Shown here: piece by piece, positions 16,257-25,784 of the stretch
Layout of the letters: each line of letters starts with the position of its first letter
How positions within the stretch are numbered: position 1 is the first letter of the stretch
Assembly: GCA_016841905.1 (NCBI GenBank)
Contig: JAENYF010000019.1
Location: forward strand, 1 to 58,873
Direction: 5' to 3'
Length of the DNA: 58,873 nucleotides
Origin: Desulfoscipio geothermicus
Lineage (GTDB): Bacteria; Bacillota; Desulfotomaculia; Desulfotomaculales; Desulfallaceae
Notes under the pieces: generated by a model
What the model saw: the letters and a program-made list of their open reading frames with translations, nothing else
What the model was told of the DNA's origin: nothing
Databases searched by the model: none
Translations under genes and position numbers: made by a program

Positions 16257-17084
16257 ATGAATCTCGATTATTTTGACCGAATATGGCAGAGCAAGGAAAA
16301 AAGCAAAGAGGGCCGACCTGAAAGTAATTTATGGGACAACAGGGCTGACGATTTTAACCGCTACGGCAGCGATGAACGCAGAGATAAAATCATCGGGCTA
16401 TTACTGGAGAAAGGGATGCTGAACAAGAACAGTACGGTATTGGATATCGGCTGCGGGCCCGGCAAATTTGCCCTGGAGTTTGCGCAAAGAGCCCAACACG
16501 TTATCGGGGTGGATATCTCACCCAAAATGCTGAAATATGCCTCGGAAAACCTTGCGGCGCACGACATCGTCAATGCGGAGTTCAAAGAAATCGACTGGGC
16601 AAAAGCCGATATGGCAGCCTTAAATTGGCAAAAAAAGTTCAGCCTGGTGGTCGGAATTATGTCGCCCGCCTTTTCGAGCAGGAAAGGGCTGGAGAAAATG
16701 ATAGAGGCAAGCAATGAATACGGCGTTATCTGTCATTTTGTGGAACGACAGGATTTAATCGGGGATGTCCTGAAAAAAGAAGTCTTGGACAGGGAACTTA
16801 TTGATGAATACGGGAATAAGGGACTCTATTGCAGTTTGAATGTTCTTTGGCTGTATAAGCTTTACCCTGAGATAGCTTATTTTAATACGGTAAAAGAAGT
16901 CGTCCGGCCTGTGGAAGAAGCTGCGCAAAGTTTTATCGCCAAATATGAAATGCGGGGTGAATTGACAGCAGCGCAAAAGACGGAGATTATGAACATTTTA
17001 AGGGAAAAATCGGAAGACGGGGTGGTCAAAGACAGGACAACGTCCAAAATCGCCTGTATTTATTGGAAAAACACGCCCCGGTGA
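16257..17084 (+). CDS. Class I SAM-dependent methyltransferase
   Basis: 275 residues from ATG 16257; TTG 16248 is an alternative because GGAAAGGGGGA lies close to it. Motif I is VLDIGCGPGKFALEFA, followed by VIGVDISPKMLKYA (acidic residue of motif II) and a later LVVGIMSPAF block. The fold is confident. The C-terminal half (VICHFVERQDLIGDVL) matches clostridial orphan methyltransferases next to metal or B12 genes, but no such genes are adjacent. Substrate unknown. Confidence 0.85.
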   Translation: MNLDYFDRIWQSKEKSKEGRPESNLWDNRADDFNRYGSDERRDKIIGLLLEKGMLNKNSTVLDIGCGPGKFALEFAQRAQHVIGVDISPKMLKYASENLAAHDIVNAEFKEIDWAKADMAALNWQKKFSLVVGIMSPAFSSRKGLEKMIEASNEYGVICHFVERQDLIGDVLKKEVLDRELIDEYGNKGLYCSLNVLWLYKLYPEIAYFNTVKEVVRPVEEAAQSFIAKYEMRGELTAAQKTEIMNILREKSEDGVVKDRTTSKIACIYWKNTPR

Positions 17085-17111
17085 TATCCGCTTCATCTGC
17101 CGCGAAATAAG

Positions 17112-17229
17112 GATCTGTACGCACAAAACGATAAATACATCATGCGCATTACCGGGGACAATGCGGAAGTGAAAAGCGCAGCTCGATTATTTCATTGATG
17201 AAGAAAGTACCTATCCCGTCATCGCGGTT
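17112..17229 (+). pseudogene. hsdR: Relic of a type I restriction HsdR (EcoKI-like) helicase region
   Basis: One frame reads YIMRITGDNAEVKS and, after a shift of frame near 17178, AQLDYFIDEESTYPVIAV. Together they match the conserved motor segment of EcoKI-type HsdR (ITGDN-E-KAQLDNFIDPES-YPVIAT). Only about 39 codons survive. The intact MntA/HepT pair follows immediately. Confidence 0.65.
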
Positions 17230-17269
17230 ATTGTACCAAGCGATAAAATTTAAAAAAGGTGGATTTAAC

Positions 17270-17572
17270 ATGCCTAACGCTAATGCTATACTTAACCAAA
17301 TCGAAGCAAACATTATTCAAATTAAAAGCTTTGGGGTTAAAAGAATCGGTCTGTTCGGGTCGTTTGCCCGGGGCGAGCAAACCACTAAAAGTGACATCGA
17401 TTTACTGGTGGAATTTAACCAAGGCTTGAAAACCTTTGATAACTACATGGATTTAAAGTTTTACCTTGAGGATTTATTTGGCCGTAAAGTTGACTTGGTG
17501 GTTGCTGAAGCCATTAAGCCGGATTTAAAGCCCCATATTACAGGGAGTGTACAGTATGCCCAGGGATTTTAA
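17270..17572 (+). CDS. mntA: MntA-type nucleotidyltransferase antitoxin
   Basis: 100 residues from ATG 17270 with AAAAGGTGG upstream; an in-frame start at 17195 lies in the HsdR relic and is rejected. The motif RIGLFGSFARGEQTTKSDID carries the GSFARG loop and the Asp pair (SDIDLLVEF) of minimal nucleotidyltransferases. MntA antitoxins attach AMP to the partner HEPN toxin and so silence it. The gene overlaps the HepT start by 17 bp, the expected operon order. Confidence 0.88.
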   Translation: MPNANAILNQIEANIIQIKSFGVKRIGLFGSFARGEQTTKSDIDLLVEFNQGLKTFDNYMDLKFYLEDLFGRKVDLVVAEAIKPDLKPHITGSVQYAQGF

Positions 17573-17897
17573 TGCTTATCTTAGTGATATCATCGGCTCG
17601 ATTAATAAAATAGAGCAATATACGAAAAACATGTCCTTTCAAGATTTTTTACAAAATGATCTAGTCCAGGACGGTGTAGTAAGAAACCTGGAAATTATCG
17701 GCGAGGCTGTTAAGAAAATCCCCGACCATATCAAAAGGCAAAAGCCTGATGTTGAATGGAAAAAAATAGCCGGCCTTAGAGATATTCTAATTCATGATTA
17801 TTTCGGAGTGGACGTAGTGATTGTTTGGGATATTATTGAAACAAAAATCCCGGTATTAAAGAAGAATATCCTAGACCTTTATAAAATTATCAGTTGA
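17556..17897 (+). CDS. hepT: HepT-type HEPN ribonuclease toxin
   Basis: 113 residues from ATG 17556 (a GTG-initiated frame at 17547 is longer by three codons). The C-terminal motif RDILIHDYF contains Arg-x4-His-x-Tyr, the HEPN active site and the tyrosine that MntA modifies. The middle VVRNLEIIGEAVKKIP is the usual HepT helix. All catalytic positions are present, so the pair looks functional. It sits between two HsdR relics and may have entered the region after, or with, the loss of those restriction genes. Confidence 0.88.
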   Translation: MPRDFNAYLSDIIGSINKIEQYTKNMSFQDFLQNDLVQDGVVRNLEIIGEAVKKIPDHIKRQKPDVEWKKIAGLRDILIHDYFGVDVVIVWDIIETKIPVLKKNILDLYKIIS

Positions 17898-17929
17898 GCT
17901 ATGGAAAAGTTATTGTTATGGATTCTCAC

Positions 17930-19016
17930 AGTTTAATGGCTGCTATATAAAAAACGCCTTTACGGGCCAGACCTATAAGCAGGCCATTAAGCAGTACTAT
18001 GACGGCAAATATTACCCCTTTCACATTTACAGCATGCGGCAGGCCATTGAAGAAGGTTTTATCCTTGGTGTCTTAAAGAACTACATGACCTACAAAATGT
18101 TCTACAACGTCAATAAAAAGATTGCCGATGACCCCACCATCCCCAAGGCGAAAGTGACCTGGTCCATCGCAGGTATGTCAGCCTGCATCCCCACAATATT
18201 TCACAGAAGACCAAGATCGTTGTTGAACACTTTCGCAACCACACCAGGCAGAAGATCGGCGGGCAAGCCAAAGCAATGCTGGTAACCTCCTCCAGGTTGC
18301 ATGCAGTCCGGTACAAGCTGGCTCTAGACGAGTATATCAGGGGCAAGGGCTATCACGATATCAAGACCCTGGTAGCCTTTACGGGCACGGTCAAAGATGG
18401 GGTGGAATATAAAGAAACCAAGATGAACAACGGGGTTAAAGAGGAACAGCTGCCCTTATCCAGGGGGCCCCCCTGGTGGATACTGAGCTGCACCGGCTGA
18501 ATATCTACCTGAGAATCCTTATTAAAAAAATTGAAATCGCCGGTACCGGCGGCGTAGATTTAACGGATAAAGTGATGCTGCGGTATTATAAATTAGCCAA
18601 GCAGCCCCAAGGTTGACATTTACCTTGATCAAGAAGAAAATACCGGCTTAGACTTTAAGCTTAGCGGGAGCGCAGCTGCCGAAGAAACCACCGATTTGCT
18701 GAGCAATATTACTAATAAACTTAATGAAAGATATGGCACTAATTTCTCTGAGTCTGAAAAGCTGGCCGTAGGGCAGATCAGCTCCAACCTAAGAGCCTAT
18801 AAAGACTTGGAATTAAAAGCCCGGGTTAATTCCTATGACGACTTCAAACATGCCTTTGTCTCTGCTTTTTTAGACGGGGTGATTCAGGAATATGATAAGA
18901 ACCATAATTTTTACGGCAGAATACTCCAAGACGAGGATTTCAGAAATAAGCTAATCGACCTTATCATGCTGGACATTTATTCATCATTCAATGAGAGTAA
19001 AGGCGTTAATACGTGA
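17930..19016 (+). pseudogene. hsdR: Broken type I restriction subunit R (HsdR), C-terminal part
   Basis: Fragments in changing frames keep the order of an HsdR C-terminal half. First comes FHIYSMRQAIEEGFILGVLK, then (after a shift near 18175) PHNISQKTKIVVEHFRNHTR, AKAMLVTSSRLHAVRYKLAL and DIKTLVAFTGTVKDG. The end, in frame from 18696, reads YDDFKHAFVSAFLDGVIQEY and FYGRILQDEDFRNKLIDLIM. At least three frameshifts and stops separate the parts and the nuclease and DEAD parts are missing. Not functional. Confidence 0.8.
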
Positions 19017-19295
19017 TGAGGCAGTAATTTTTCTTTGCTCATTTATGAATGAGTGATGGAAGCGTGGTGAATGACCAACGACTTCAAATCTGCAACATCT
19101 GCCGGCAGCAGCAAGGTAAGCCGGTTTTACTCATGTAGATGTGAGGCTTGGGGAAAGATGCGCTGGGCTGGTTGATAGGCGTCTGAAATGAAATTTGTTG
19201 ATTATGGCTACCAATCGAGAATTAGTTGATAATGATGGAAGGTATCCGGGTTCCAGTAAATGATATGTAGTAATTAGTAATATTTTTAATTTTTT
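19017..19295. other. Intergenic stretch without recognised feature
   Basis: Degenerate sequence after the HsdR relic, many stops in all frames. No hairpin or motif recognised before the repeat at 19296. Confidence 0.4.
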
Positions 19296-19378
19296 TAAAG
19301 GAAATTAAGACCATCTAGCGAATTATTAATATATTAGCAATCTATGCCAGCATCTTGTGAATGCTGGCTATTTTTTTT
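19296..19378 (+). repeat. Dispersed intergenic repeat ending in an intrinsic terminator (copy 2)
   Basis: Shares AAAGGAAATT, GACCAT and TAGCGAATTAT with the copy at 2762, then GCCAGCAT (19346-19353) pairs with ATGCTGGC (19361-19368), followed by eight T (19371-19378). The stem has changed with compensation relative to copy 1. Confidence 0.65.
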
Positions 19379-19700
19379 GGTGGTGAAGTATGAGATTCTT
19401 ACAACAACTGCCTAAAGGGTGTAGATAGACGAGCCATAATGACCAAAATAGTAAGCAAGTCCTGGTAATAATGACTTAGTGCAGTGTAGGTACGGCTAAT
19501 GTTTATAACGTTTTATACTTACATCGGCTTTGAGGTGCACATTAACCATATAACAGGTAAATTCCCATCCCATCAATACATGCTAGCTTATCGGTGCTAG
19601 CTAAGAAGTTGGCATAACCAGGCATTTTCTCAAAATACTTGTATCGATTGAGGTATGATTATATAGTCAGCTATCTTGTCAAAGGGTGAAATAATCAATC
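19379..19700. other. Intergenic stretch ahead of the HNH gene
   Basis: About 320 bp of AT-rich sequence. I see no RNA structure or clear promoter; a TATATA at about 19659 may be the -10 of the HNH gene. Confidence 0.3.
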
Positions 19701-20640
19701 ATGAAGCTGTTTGTAGGGGTCACTGATGGAAACTGGTACAGCTATTTGTCAGCTATTAAGCCCGACGAAATAAATTTCTGGCAGCCTGGTGGCAAACAAA
19801 CATTTAAAGCTATAGGTACTAATGACCTATTCCTTTTCAAACTTCATAGCCCGTTAAACTATATTGCCGGTGGAGGATTCTTTATTCGTCATTCATTTCT
19901 GCCGGTTTCATTAGCTTGGCAAGCATTTGGGAACAAAAATGGGACTAAGGATTATTTTAGCTTTTCAGATACCATACATAAGCATCGCAAAAGCAATTTA
20001 AGGAGTGAGCCTGATCCAGTAATAGGTTGCATTATTCTTACTTCACCCTTTTTCTTTGATCGGAGTGAGTGGATACCGGTACCTGAAGATTGGAAGCCCA
20101 ATATAGTACAAGGCAAATCATATGATACAAACACTTTAGTTGGCAGAAGGCTTTACGAGCAGGTTCAGGAAAGATTAGCTAGAATGATGCCATTAAATAA
20201 TACAGCCGATAGCGTGTATGTAAGAAAACCTAAATAATCGCTATGGCAAAGGGCAAATAGTCTTTCCCAGGATTGGACAAGGTACTTTTAAAGTGCTGGT
20301 TACTGAAGCATATCATAGACGCTGTGCCATTTCAGGTGAGAAAACCTTGCCGGTTCTCGAAGCAGCACATATCAAGCCCTATTCCCAAGAAGGGCCGCAT
20401 AGCACATGCAATGGCCTGTTGTTGAGGCAAGACCTGCATACACTATTCGATAAAGGCTATTTAACTATAGATGAAAGCCTGCATATTGAAGTGAGCAAGC
20501 GGATCAAAGAAGACTACGGTAACGGTAAAGAATATTATGCATTTCATGGCAAAAAACTTATTGAGGTGCCGGCCAGCAGTCAAGAAATGCCGTCAAGAGA
20601 GTTTTTAAGATGGCATAATGACCATGTATACGTAGGGTAG
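19701..20640 (+). pseudogene. HNH restriction endonuclease, split by one frameshift
   Basis: The first frame (19701-20237, 178 aa) starts with a good AAAGGGTGA site and has the family N-terminal domain: MKLFVGVTDGNWYSYL, INFWQPGG, LFLFKLHSPLNYIAGGGFF and DPVIGCIILTSPFFF. It ends at a TAA just where the frame +1 reads RYGKGQIVFPRIGQGTFKVL and leads into the HNH domain: RRCAISGEKTLPVLEAAHIK, NGLLLRQDLHTLFDKGYL. The HNH residues (AAHIKPY, NGLLL, HTLFDKG) are complete. A one-base indel in the A-rich stretch at 20226-20238 would rejoin the gene into about 310 residues. It could be a real pseudogene or a sequencing error. Confidence 0.8.
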
Positions 20641-20660
20641 GAGAGGGAAGAAGGGCTAAC

Positions 20661-21050
20661 ATGGAAGAGCAAATCAGACTGGCCGCGTTTAAATGGCTGG
20701 AGGAGCAGGTGCTTATACATGGCGATGTACTGCCGCGTCAACTGCTTGAACAAGGCTTTATCTATCATGGCCGGCGTATCACCGTTATCGGCCCCCAGGG
20801 AATATGGAAGCCCAAAGTGTTCGAACAAATCCCATTGTCCTTAACTACTACGGCCGGTGGACCTTATGACGACTCTTTTAACGGTGACAGTTTCATCTTA
20901 TACCGCTATAGAGGTACCGACCCCCAGCACCGGGATAATGTTGGCTTGCGGCAAGCCATGCTCAAGCAAGTGCCGCTTATTTATTTTCATGGCATAGTTA
21001 AAGGTAAGTATCTGGCCGAAGAACACAAGGGGACGGTTCCCTTGTGTTAA
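20661..21050 (+). pseudogene. Truncated HNH-type restriction protein ending inside a REP hairpin
   Basis: 129 residues with the N-terminal domain usual for putative HNH restriction enzymes: RLAAFKWLEEQ, QGIWKPKVFEQIPLSL, DSFILYRYRGTDP and VPLIYFHGIVKGKYLA. The family normally continues for another 150 or so residues with the HNH domain. Here the frame enters the REP palindrome and its last codons (HKGTVPLC, stop) are REP sequence. The nuclease part is gone. It follows the previous HNH gene by 20 bp and was probably a paralogue. Confidence 0.7.
21022..21048 (+). repeat. REP palindrome
   Basis: AACACAAGGG (21022-21031) and CCCTTGTGTT (21039-21048) form a perfect 10-bp hairpin with loop GACGGTT. 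This is the classical clostridial REP sequence recognised by RAYT transposases. Confidence 0.75.
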
Positions 21051-21417
21051 GATGAAAGACATGGAAGAATTTGAAAAAAGGGGAATGAATAAATGCCCAG
21101 TAAGCCAAGAGGAGCAATAAGGCCTCGCTTTAGCAGATGAAGTTTTATTGCTTGAAGTTACGCCTAGAATTGTCATAATAAATACAAATGTAAGTACTTA
21201 TTACATTGTGCAGAATCCGGTTTTCCCCCGGGGAAAAAAGAGCCTACAAGAGTTTTTATCTTTAAAAAGTCGTTAACTATTTGTTCCAAATCAATTCACC
21301 CCCCAATCCCTATGTAAAGAAGATAGTCATATAATGGTAACATATTTCTATACTAAAAGGGGAACATAAAAAAGTGAACATAAAATGCCGAAATTGCAAT
21401 AAGGAGAGATAAGTACA
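21051..21417. other. Intergenic region with a RAYT start remnant
   Basis: ATG 21093 begins MPSKPRGAIRP, similar to the MPRKPR start of RAYT transposases, and lies 45 bp after the REP palindrome. The rest has stops in all frames. No other feature seen before the DUF3231 gene. Confidence 0.4.
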
Positions 21418-22396
21418 TTGGGTCTTTCGATATTTAAGAAGAACGATTCTTTCAGAGAACAACTAGATGTATCAAGTACATATAACATATGGGAGTTATT
21501 GAGAGCAAGGTACGCTAGTATTGAAGCTACTCAAATGCTAAGAAACTTTGTGCATGACAGAGAAATTTGATACTATTTTAGGAATATATTTAAAACACTT
21601 TCAGACACAGACTGAGCAACTTGAAAAAGAAGCAAAAAAATTTCAAATCAAAGTTCCTAATAGACCAGTAATTGATATAAAAACTTCAACCAAAGTAGAT
21701 GAAATTACTGACAAGTTTATTTACAAGAGAGTATACGCCGACATGCTTGCTGAAATGTTGTCATTGAACAGTTCTGTACGAACTACCCTTACTAATGATA
21801 GATTAAGGAGTACATTTAAAGAGTACTTGCTATCACACATGAAAGATTTTGAATTACTTTATAAATATGGCAAGTTAAAAGGGTGGCAAGAAGATGCACC
21901 TGCATACAAAACCACCAAACCAGAAAGAAATGAACTTATATCTACCAGCGAAGCATATCATATTTGGCGAAATATTAGTGACAGATATATTCAAAGTCAA
22001 TTAACCGAGTTTTTCTTGGGCTTTGCACATGATTTAGAATTTAAAGCCATATTAAACGCAGGGGCTGAAGTTCTCAGTAAGCAGATTAAATTAATAGAAA
22101 GCGAAGCATTAAATTTTGAGGTTCAGCTGCCGGAAAGACCTCCATCTTCATTGACAACTCCTATAGATCCTGAAAACCTAGAGGATAAGTTCATGTATCA
22201 GATAATATTCAAAGGCATAGATGATTCCATAGATCTGCATATAAGGGCTGTAATTGCTACTATAAGGAATGACCCTTTGCGCAAGATATTTTATGACTTA
22301 TTTAATGAAGAATTTAATATACATGATAAGTTTATCAAGTATGGAAAAATGAAAGGATGGGCATTAGTGTCACCCGTTTATGTTGAACCAAGTTAA
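21418..22396 (+). pseudogene. DUF3231-like protein, frameshifted near its start
   Basis: A first frame from TTG 21418 (AAGGAG upstream) encodes LGLSIFKKNDSFREQLDVSS, then IWELLRARYASIEATQMLRN and FVHDREI before a stop at about 21570. The second frame (from 21548, 282 aa) continues with FDTILGIYLKHFQTQTEQLE. Removing one A from the GAGAAATTT run at 21560-21568 rejoins HDREFDTIL. The whole is two similar helical repeats of about 165 residues (compare AYHIWRNISDRYIQSQLTEF), as in the Bacillota DUF3231 family of ferritin-like helical proteins often linked to spores. Function unknown. Confidence 0.7.
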
Positions 22397-22399
22397 TGG

Positions 22400-22460
22400 C
22401 ATCATGTTGTTAAGCCCGCATTACCTTGAAGTAAAGGTAAGCGGGCTTAACAACATGATG
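22400..22460 (+). other. Long hairpin (27 bp, one bulge)
   Basis: 22400-22427 pairs with 22434-22460 over 27 base pairs with a single bulged A at 22420 and a 6-nt loop. It begins 3 bp after the DUF3231 stop codon. No T-tract follows. It may be a strong mRNA end or a miniature inverted-repeat element. Confidence 0.7.
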
Positions 22461-22663
22461 AAGCAATAACATAATGTAATTGAATGGTTGCTGAGCTAAA
22501 ACTGTAATCATATCAAAATAAAATTGCTTTTAGGCATATTCTGACCTTTTCTCTAAAGGTAATCTACCAACGATTGTTAATTGATTAAATGCAATAATTT
22601 TTTTAAATTATGGTTTTATTTATTGATTAATCGCAATAATGGATTATCACTTGAAAATATGGG

Positions 22664-25600
22664 GTGAAGAGGTTGGCGAAGAAAAGCAAGGTTGATGTCT
22701 CAGGAGGATTCACCAACGATGAACAGTCCGGGAAAGAACCCTGCGCTGTTGTCAGTATCGGGGCTTCCGCCGGCGGTCTGGAGGCTTTTATGCAGTTGCT
22801 TGGAAAATTGCCCGGCGATACCGGGATGGCCTTTGTACTCGTTCAGCACCTGGACCCCAGACACAAGAGCGCGTTAACCGAGATCCTCTCCAAAGTTACT
22901 TCAATGCCGGTCAGCAAGGTGGAAAATAAAACGGTTATGAAACCAGACCAGGTCTATATTATTCCACCTGGCAAGACCATGTCTGTTGCTCAAGGAGTCC
23001 TGAACCTGATACCCCGGGCAGCAAGACAGTCTATGCCAATTGATTTTTTCTTGGAGTCACTGGCAAAGGATCAAGGCAGTAAGGCGATTGGCGTAATTTT
23101 ATCAGGAATAGCGGCAGACGGTTCCAAGGGACTGAAAGAAATTAAAAACGCTGGGGGCATTATTTTTGCTCAAAAACCACAAACGGCAAAGTTTGACAGT
23201 ATGCCGCTTAATGCCATCGCTACCGGTGTCGTGGATTTTGTTTTACCACCGGAAGAAATAGCCTGTGAACTGGCAAAAATCGCTCGTTCCAGTATTTTCG
23301 AGGTCAAAGAGACAGTAAACGGCAAGTTATTTTCTACCGACGCCGATGAACTCAACCAAATTTTTACTATCCTGCGAAAAGCCAGCGGCACAAATTTCTC
23401 CGAATATCGGGAATTAACTATAAGAAGGCGTATCTTGCGACGAATGGTTTTGCACAAGATCGAAAAGCTGGGCGACTATGCGGATTACCTGCGGCAAAAC
23501 CCGGTGGAAGTTACGGAATTATATCAAGACCTGCTGATTAATGTCACTAACTTTTTCCGGGAGCCCGAAGCATTTGAGACTTTAAAAAGCCTAGTGTTTC
23601 CGTCCATCATGGAAAACAGGTCGCCTGAGGAGCCCATCAGGATATGGGTGACGGGGTGCTCAACCGGCGAAGAAGCTTATTCAATAGCAATTGTATTAAT
23701 TGAGTTTTTGGAGGATGATGTTTTCAATACCCCCATCCAGATATTTGCCACGGATATTAATGAGACGCTCATCGAGAAGGCCCGGGCAGGCATTTACCCG
23801 AAAAACATTGAGGCTGACGTTTCACTTGAGCGTCTCCGCCGCTTCTTTGTTAAGGTGGATGAAGGCTACCAGATCACTAAGACGATTCGCGATATATGTG
23901 TTTTTGCCAGGCAGGACATGGTCAAGGATCCGCCTTTCTCCCGGTTGAACTTGATCAGTTGCCGGAATGCAATCATTTATTTCGGACCGGCTATGCTAAA
24001 GAAACTTTATCCGGTTCTACACTATGCTCTCAATCAAAAAGGGTTTCTTTTCCTGGGGTCTTCAGAGTCCGTTGGCACATATGCAAACTTGTTTAATCTG
24101 GTGGACAAAAAGCACAAGATTTATTCGAAAAAAGCCCTTGCAACTCCTTTTATACCCGAGTTCACCGCCAGCGAGTATGTGGCGGCGACAATGGAAAACC
24201 GCGAGAAGATCAGCGGGAGTGGACCGAATGCCAATCTGAAGTCAAAAGTGCTTGAAGAAGCCGACCGGATTGTCCTGAGCCAATATGCCCCGGTCGGTGT
24301 GATTATTAACAGTGATCTGGAAATCATTCAGTTTCGCGGCCGTACCGGAGCTTATCTCGAACCTGCGTCCGGAACGCCAAGCTTAAAACTTTTTAAAATG
24401 GTTCGGGACGGCTTGTCCTTTGGGCTGCACAGCGCCATTAATCAGGCGCAGAAGGAGAATAACCCAGTTAGAAAAGAAGGCTTGCATGCTATTAATAATG
24501 GTCGGGTCAATCGTGTCAATGTTGATGTGATCCCTATTGGTGAGCCGCTCAACAAAGAAAAATACTTCCTGGTATTGTTTGAGAAAGTTGTCCCTCAAGC
24601 CTTGCCTGGAGGGGGGAATGCCTGCAGTACAGTGACAGGATTGAAACAGGCGACATTGGGAGACGAAAATAGCGAACTAATTAGATTGAAACATGAGCTT
24701 GCTGCCACTAAAGAGAATCTGCAAAGCATTATTGAAAAGCATGAGTTCACTAATGAGGCGCTCAGGGCCGCCAACGAAGAAATCCAATCGAGTAACGAAG
24801 AATTGCAAAGTATGAATGAAGAACTGGAAACCGCCAAAGAAGAGCTGCAATCATCTAATGAAGAATTGATGACATTATATGATGAGGTGCAAAACCGCAA
24901 CTTGGAATTGGGCACAGTTAGCAGTGATTTGTTTAATTTATTCCGTAGCATCAATATTCCAGTCGTCATGCTCAGCAATAATTTACATATTCGACGTTTC
25001 AACCCCTCGGCGGAAAAAACATTTAACCTGATTGCCACTGACGTCGGACGGCCGATTACCGATATCAATACAAATTTCAACAACTCTGATTTGGAAAAAG
25101 CGGTCCTGGAAGTGATCGATACACTCATCAGTCAAGAGCATGAAATGCAAGACCGGTATGGTTGCTGGTATTCCGTGCAAATCCGCCCCTACCGGACTAC
25201 AGAGAACAAAATAGATGGAGTTGTGATTTCGTATGCCGATATTGATACAGTCAAAAAAAGCCTTGCGTTAGCCCAAGAGGCCCGCGATTATGCGGAAGCA
25301 ATTGTGGAAACCGTGCGAGAACCGCTCCTGGTGCTTGACGCCGGTTTGCATATAAAATCTTCGAATAAGGCTTTCTATCAGGCCTTCATGGTCACACCGG
25401 AGGAAACAATAAACAAGAGTGTATTTGAACTGGGGAATAGACAGTGGGATATTCCCCAATTACGAGTCCTTTTGGAAGATATTCTTTGCAACAATACCTT
25501 GTTCGAAAACTTTGAAGTTGCTCATAATTATCCGCACCTTGGCTACAGGAAGATGATGATCAATGCCCGTCGGATTGTTGGCTCGGATAACCAAACCAAG

Positions 25601-25681
25601 TTAATTCTGATGGCAATTGAAGACGTGACTGAGTATTTAATAACGCAGGAAAGTTCAGTCAAGCTTCCGACGGACAAGTAA
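22664..25681 (+). CDS. CheB-CheR-PAS fusion protein (chemotaxis-type methylesterase/methyltransferase)
   Basis: 1005 residues from GTG 22664 (TTG 22673 is possible). Residues 25-215 are a CheB methylesterase: Ser in SIGASAGGLEAF (about 35), His in LVQHLDPRHKSAL and Asp in SGIAADGSKGLKE, so the catalytic triad is complete; the usual response receiver is absent. Residues 220-480 are CheR: SEYRELTIRRRILRRM, then WVTGCSTGEEAYSIA and FSRLNLISCRNAIIYF. Two PAS domains lie around 540-640 and 760-990, separated by a long coiled coil with repeated SSNEELQS/MNEELETA units (about 675-750). There is no kinase domain; a separate PAS histidine kinase is encoded next. A signalling hub linked to methylation and PAS sensing is likely. 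Confidence 0.93.
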   Translation: MKRLAKKSKVDVSGGFTNDEQSGKEPCAVVSIGASAGGLEAFMQLLGKLPGDTGMAFVLVQHLDPRHKSALTEILSKVTSMPVSKVENKTVMKPDQVYIIPPGKTMSVAQGVLNLIPRAARQSMPIDFFLESLAKDQGSKAIGVILSGIAADGSKGLKEIKNAGGIIFAQKPQTAKFDSMPLNAIATGVVDFVLPPEEIACELAKIARSSIFEVKETVNGKLFSTDADELNQIFTILRKASGTNFSEYRELTIRRRILRRMVLHKIEKLGDYADYLRQNPVEVTELYQDLLINVTNFFREPEAFETLKSLVFPSIMENRSPEEPIRIWVTGCSTGEEAYSIAIVLIEFLEDDVFNTPIQIFATDINETLIEKARAGIYPKNIEADVSLERLRRFFVKVDEGYQITKTIRDICVFARQDMVKDPPFSRLNLISCRNAIIYFGPAMLKKLYPVLHYALNQKGFLFLGSSESVGTYANLFNLVDKKHKIYSKKALATPFIPEFTASEYVAATMENREKISGSGPNANLKSKVLEEADRIVLSQYAPVGVIINSDLEIIQFRGRTGAYLEPASGTPSLKLFKMVRDGLSFGLHSAINQAQKENNPVRKEGLHAINNGRVNRVNVDVIPIGEPLNKEKYFLVLFEKVVPQALPGGGNACSTVTGLKQATLGDENSELIRLKHELAATKENLQSIIEKHEFTNEALRAANEEIQSSNEELQSMNEELETAKEELQSSNEELMTLYDEVQNRNLELGTVSSDLFNLFRSINIPVVMLSNNLHIRRFNPSAEKTFNLIATDVGRPITDINTNFNNSDLEKAVLEVIDTLISQEHEMQDRYGCWYSVQIRPYRTTENKIDGVVISYADIDTVKKSLALAQEARDYAEAIVETVREPLLVLDAGLHIKSSNKAFYQAFMVTPEETINKSVFELGNRQWDIPQLRVLLEDILCNNTLFENFEVAHNYPHLGYRKMMINARRIVGSDNQTKLILMAIEDVTEYLITQESSVKLPTDK

Positions 25682-25784
25682 AGTGCAGAGACACTTAAGT
25701 TCCTACAGATGATCAGGCCAGGTAACGGATTGGCCTACAGGCGTTCGCCGAAAGTGTTATTTGATTGACAGGGAGGTTATATTT

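Noticed and set aside
22400-22460. Considered as a simple intrinsic terminator
   Set aside because: No T-tract follows and the stem is far too long; reported as a hairpin of unknown role.
24595-25128. 177-codon minus-strand frame, Ser/Leu-rich
   Set aside because: It is the antisense of the repeated SSNEELQS coiled coil of the CheB-CheR fusion.
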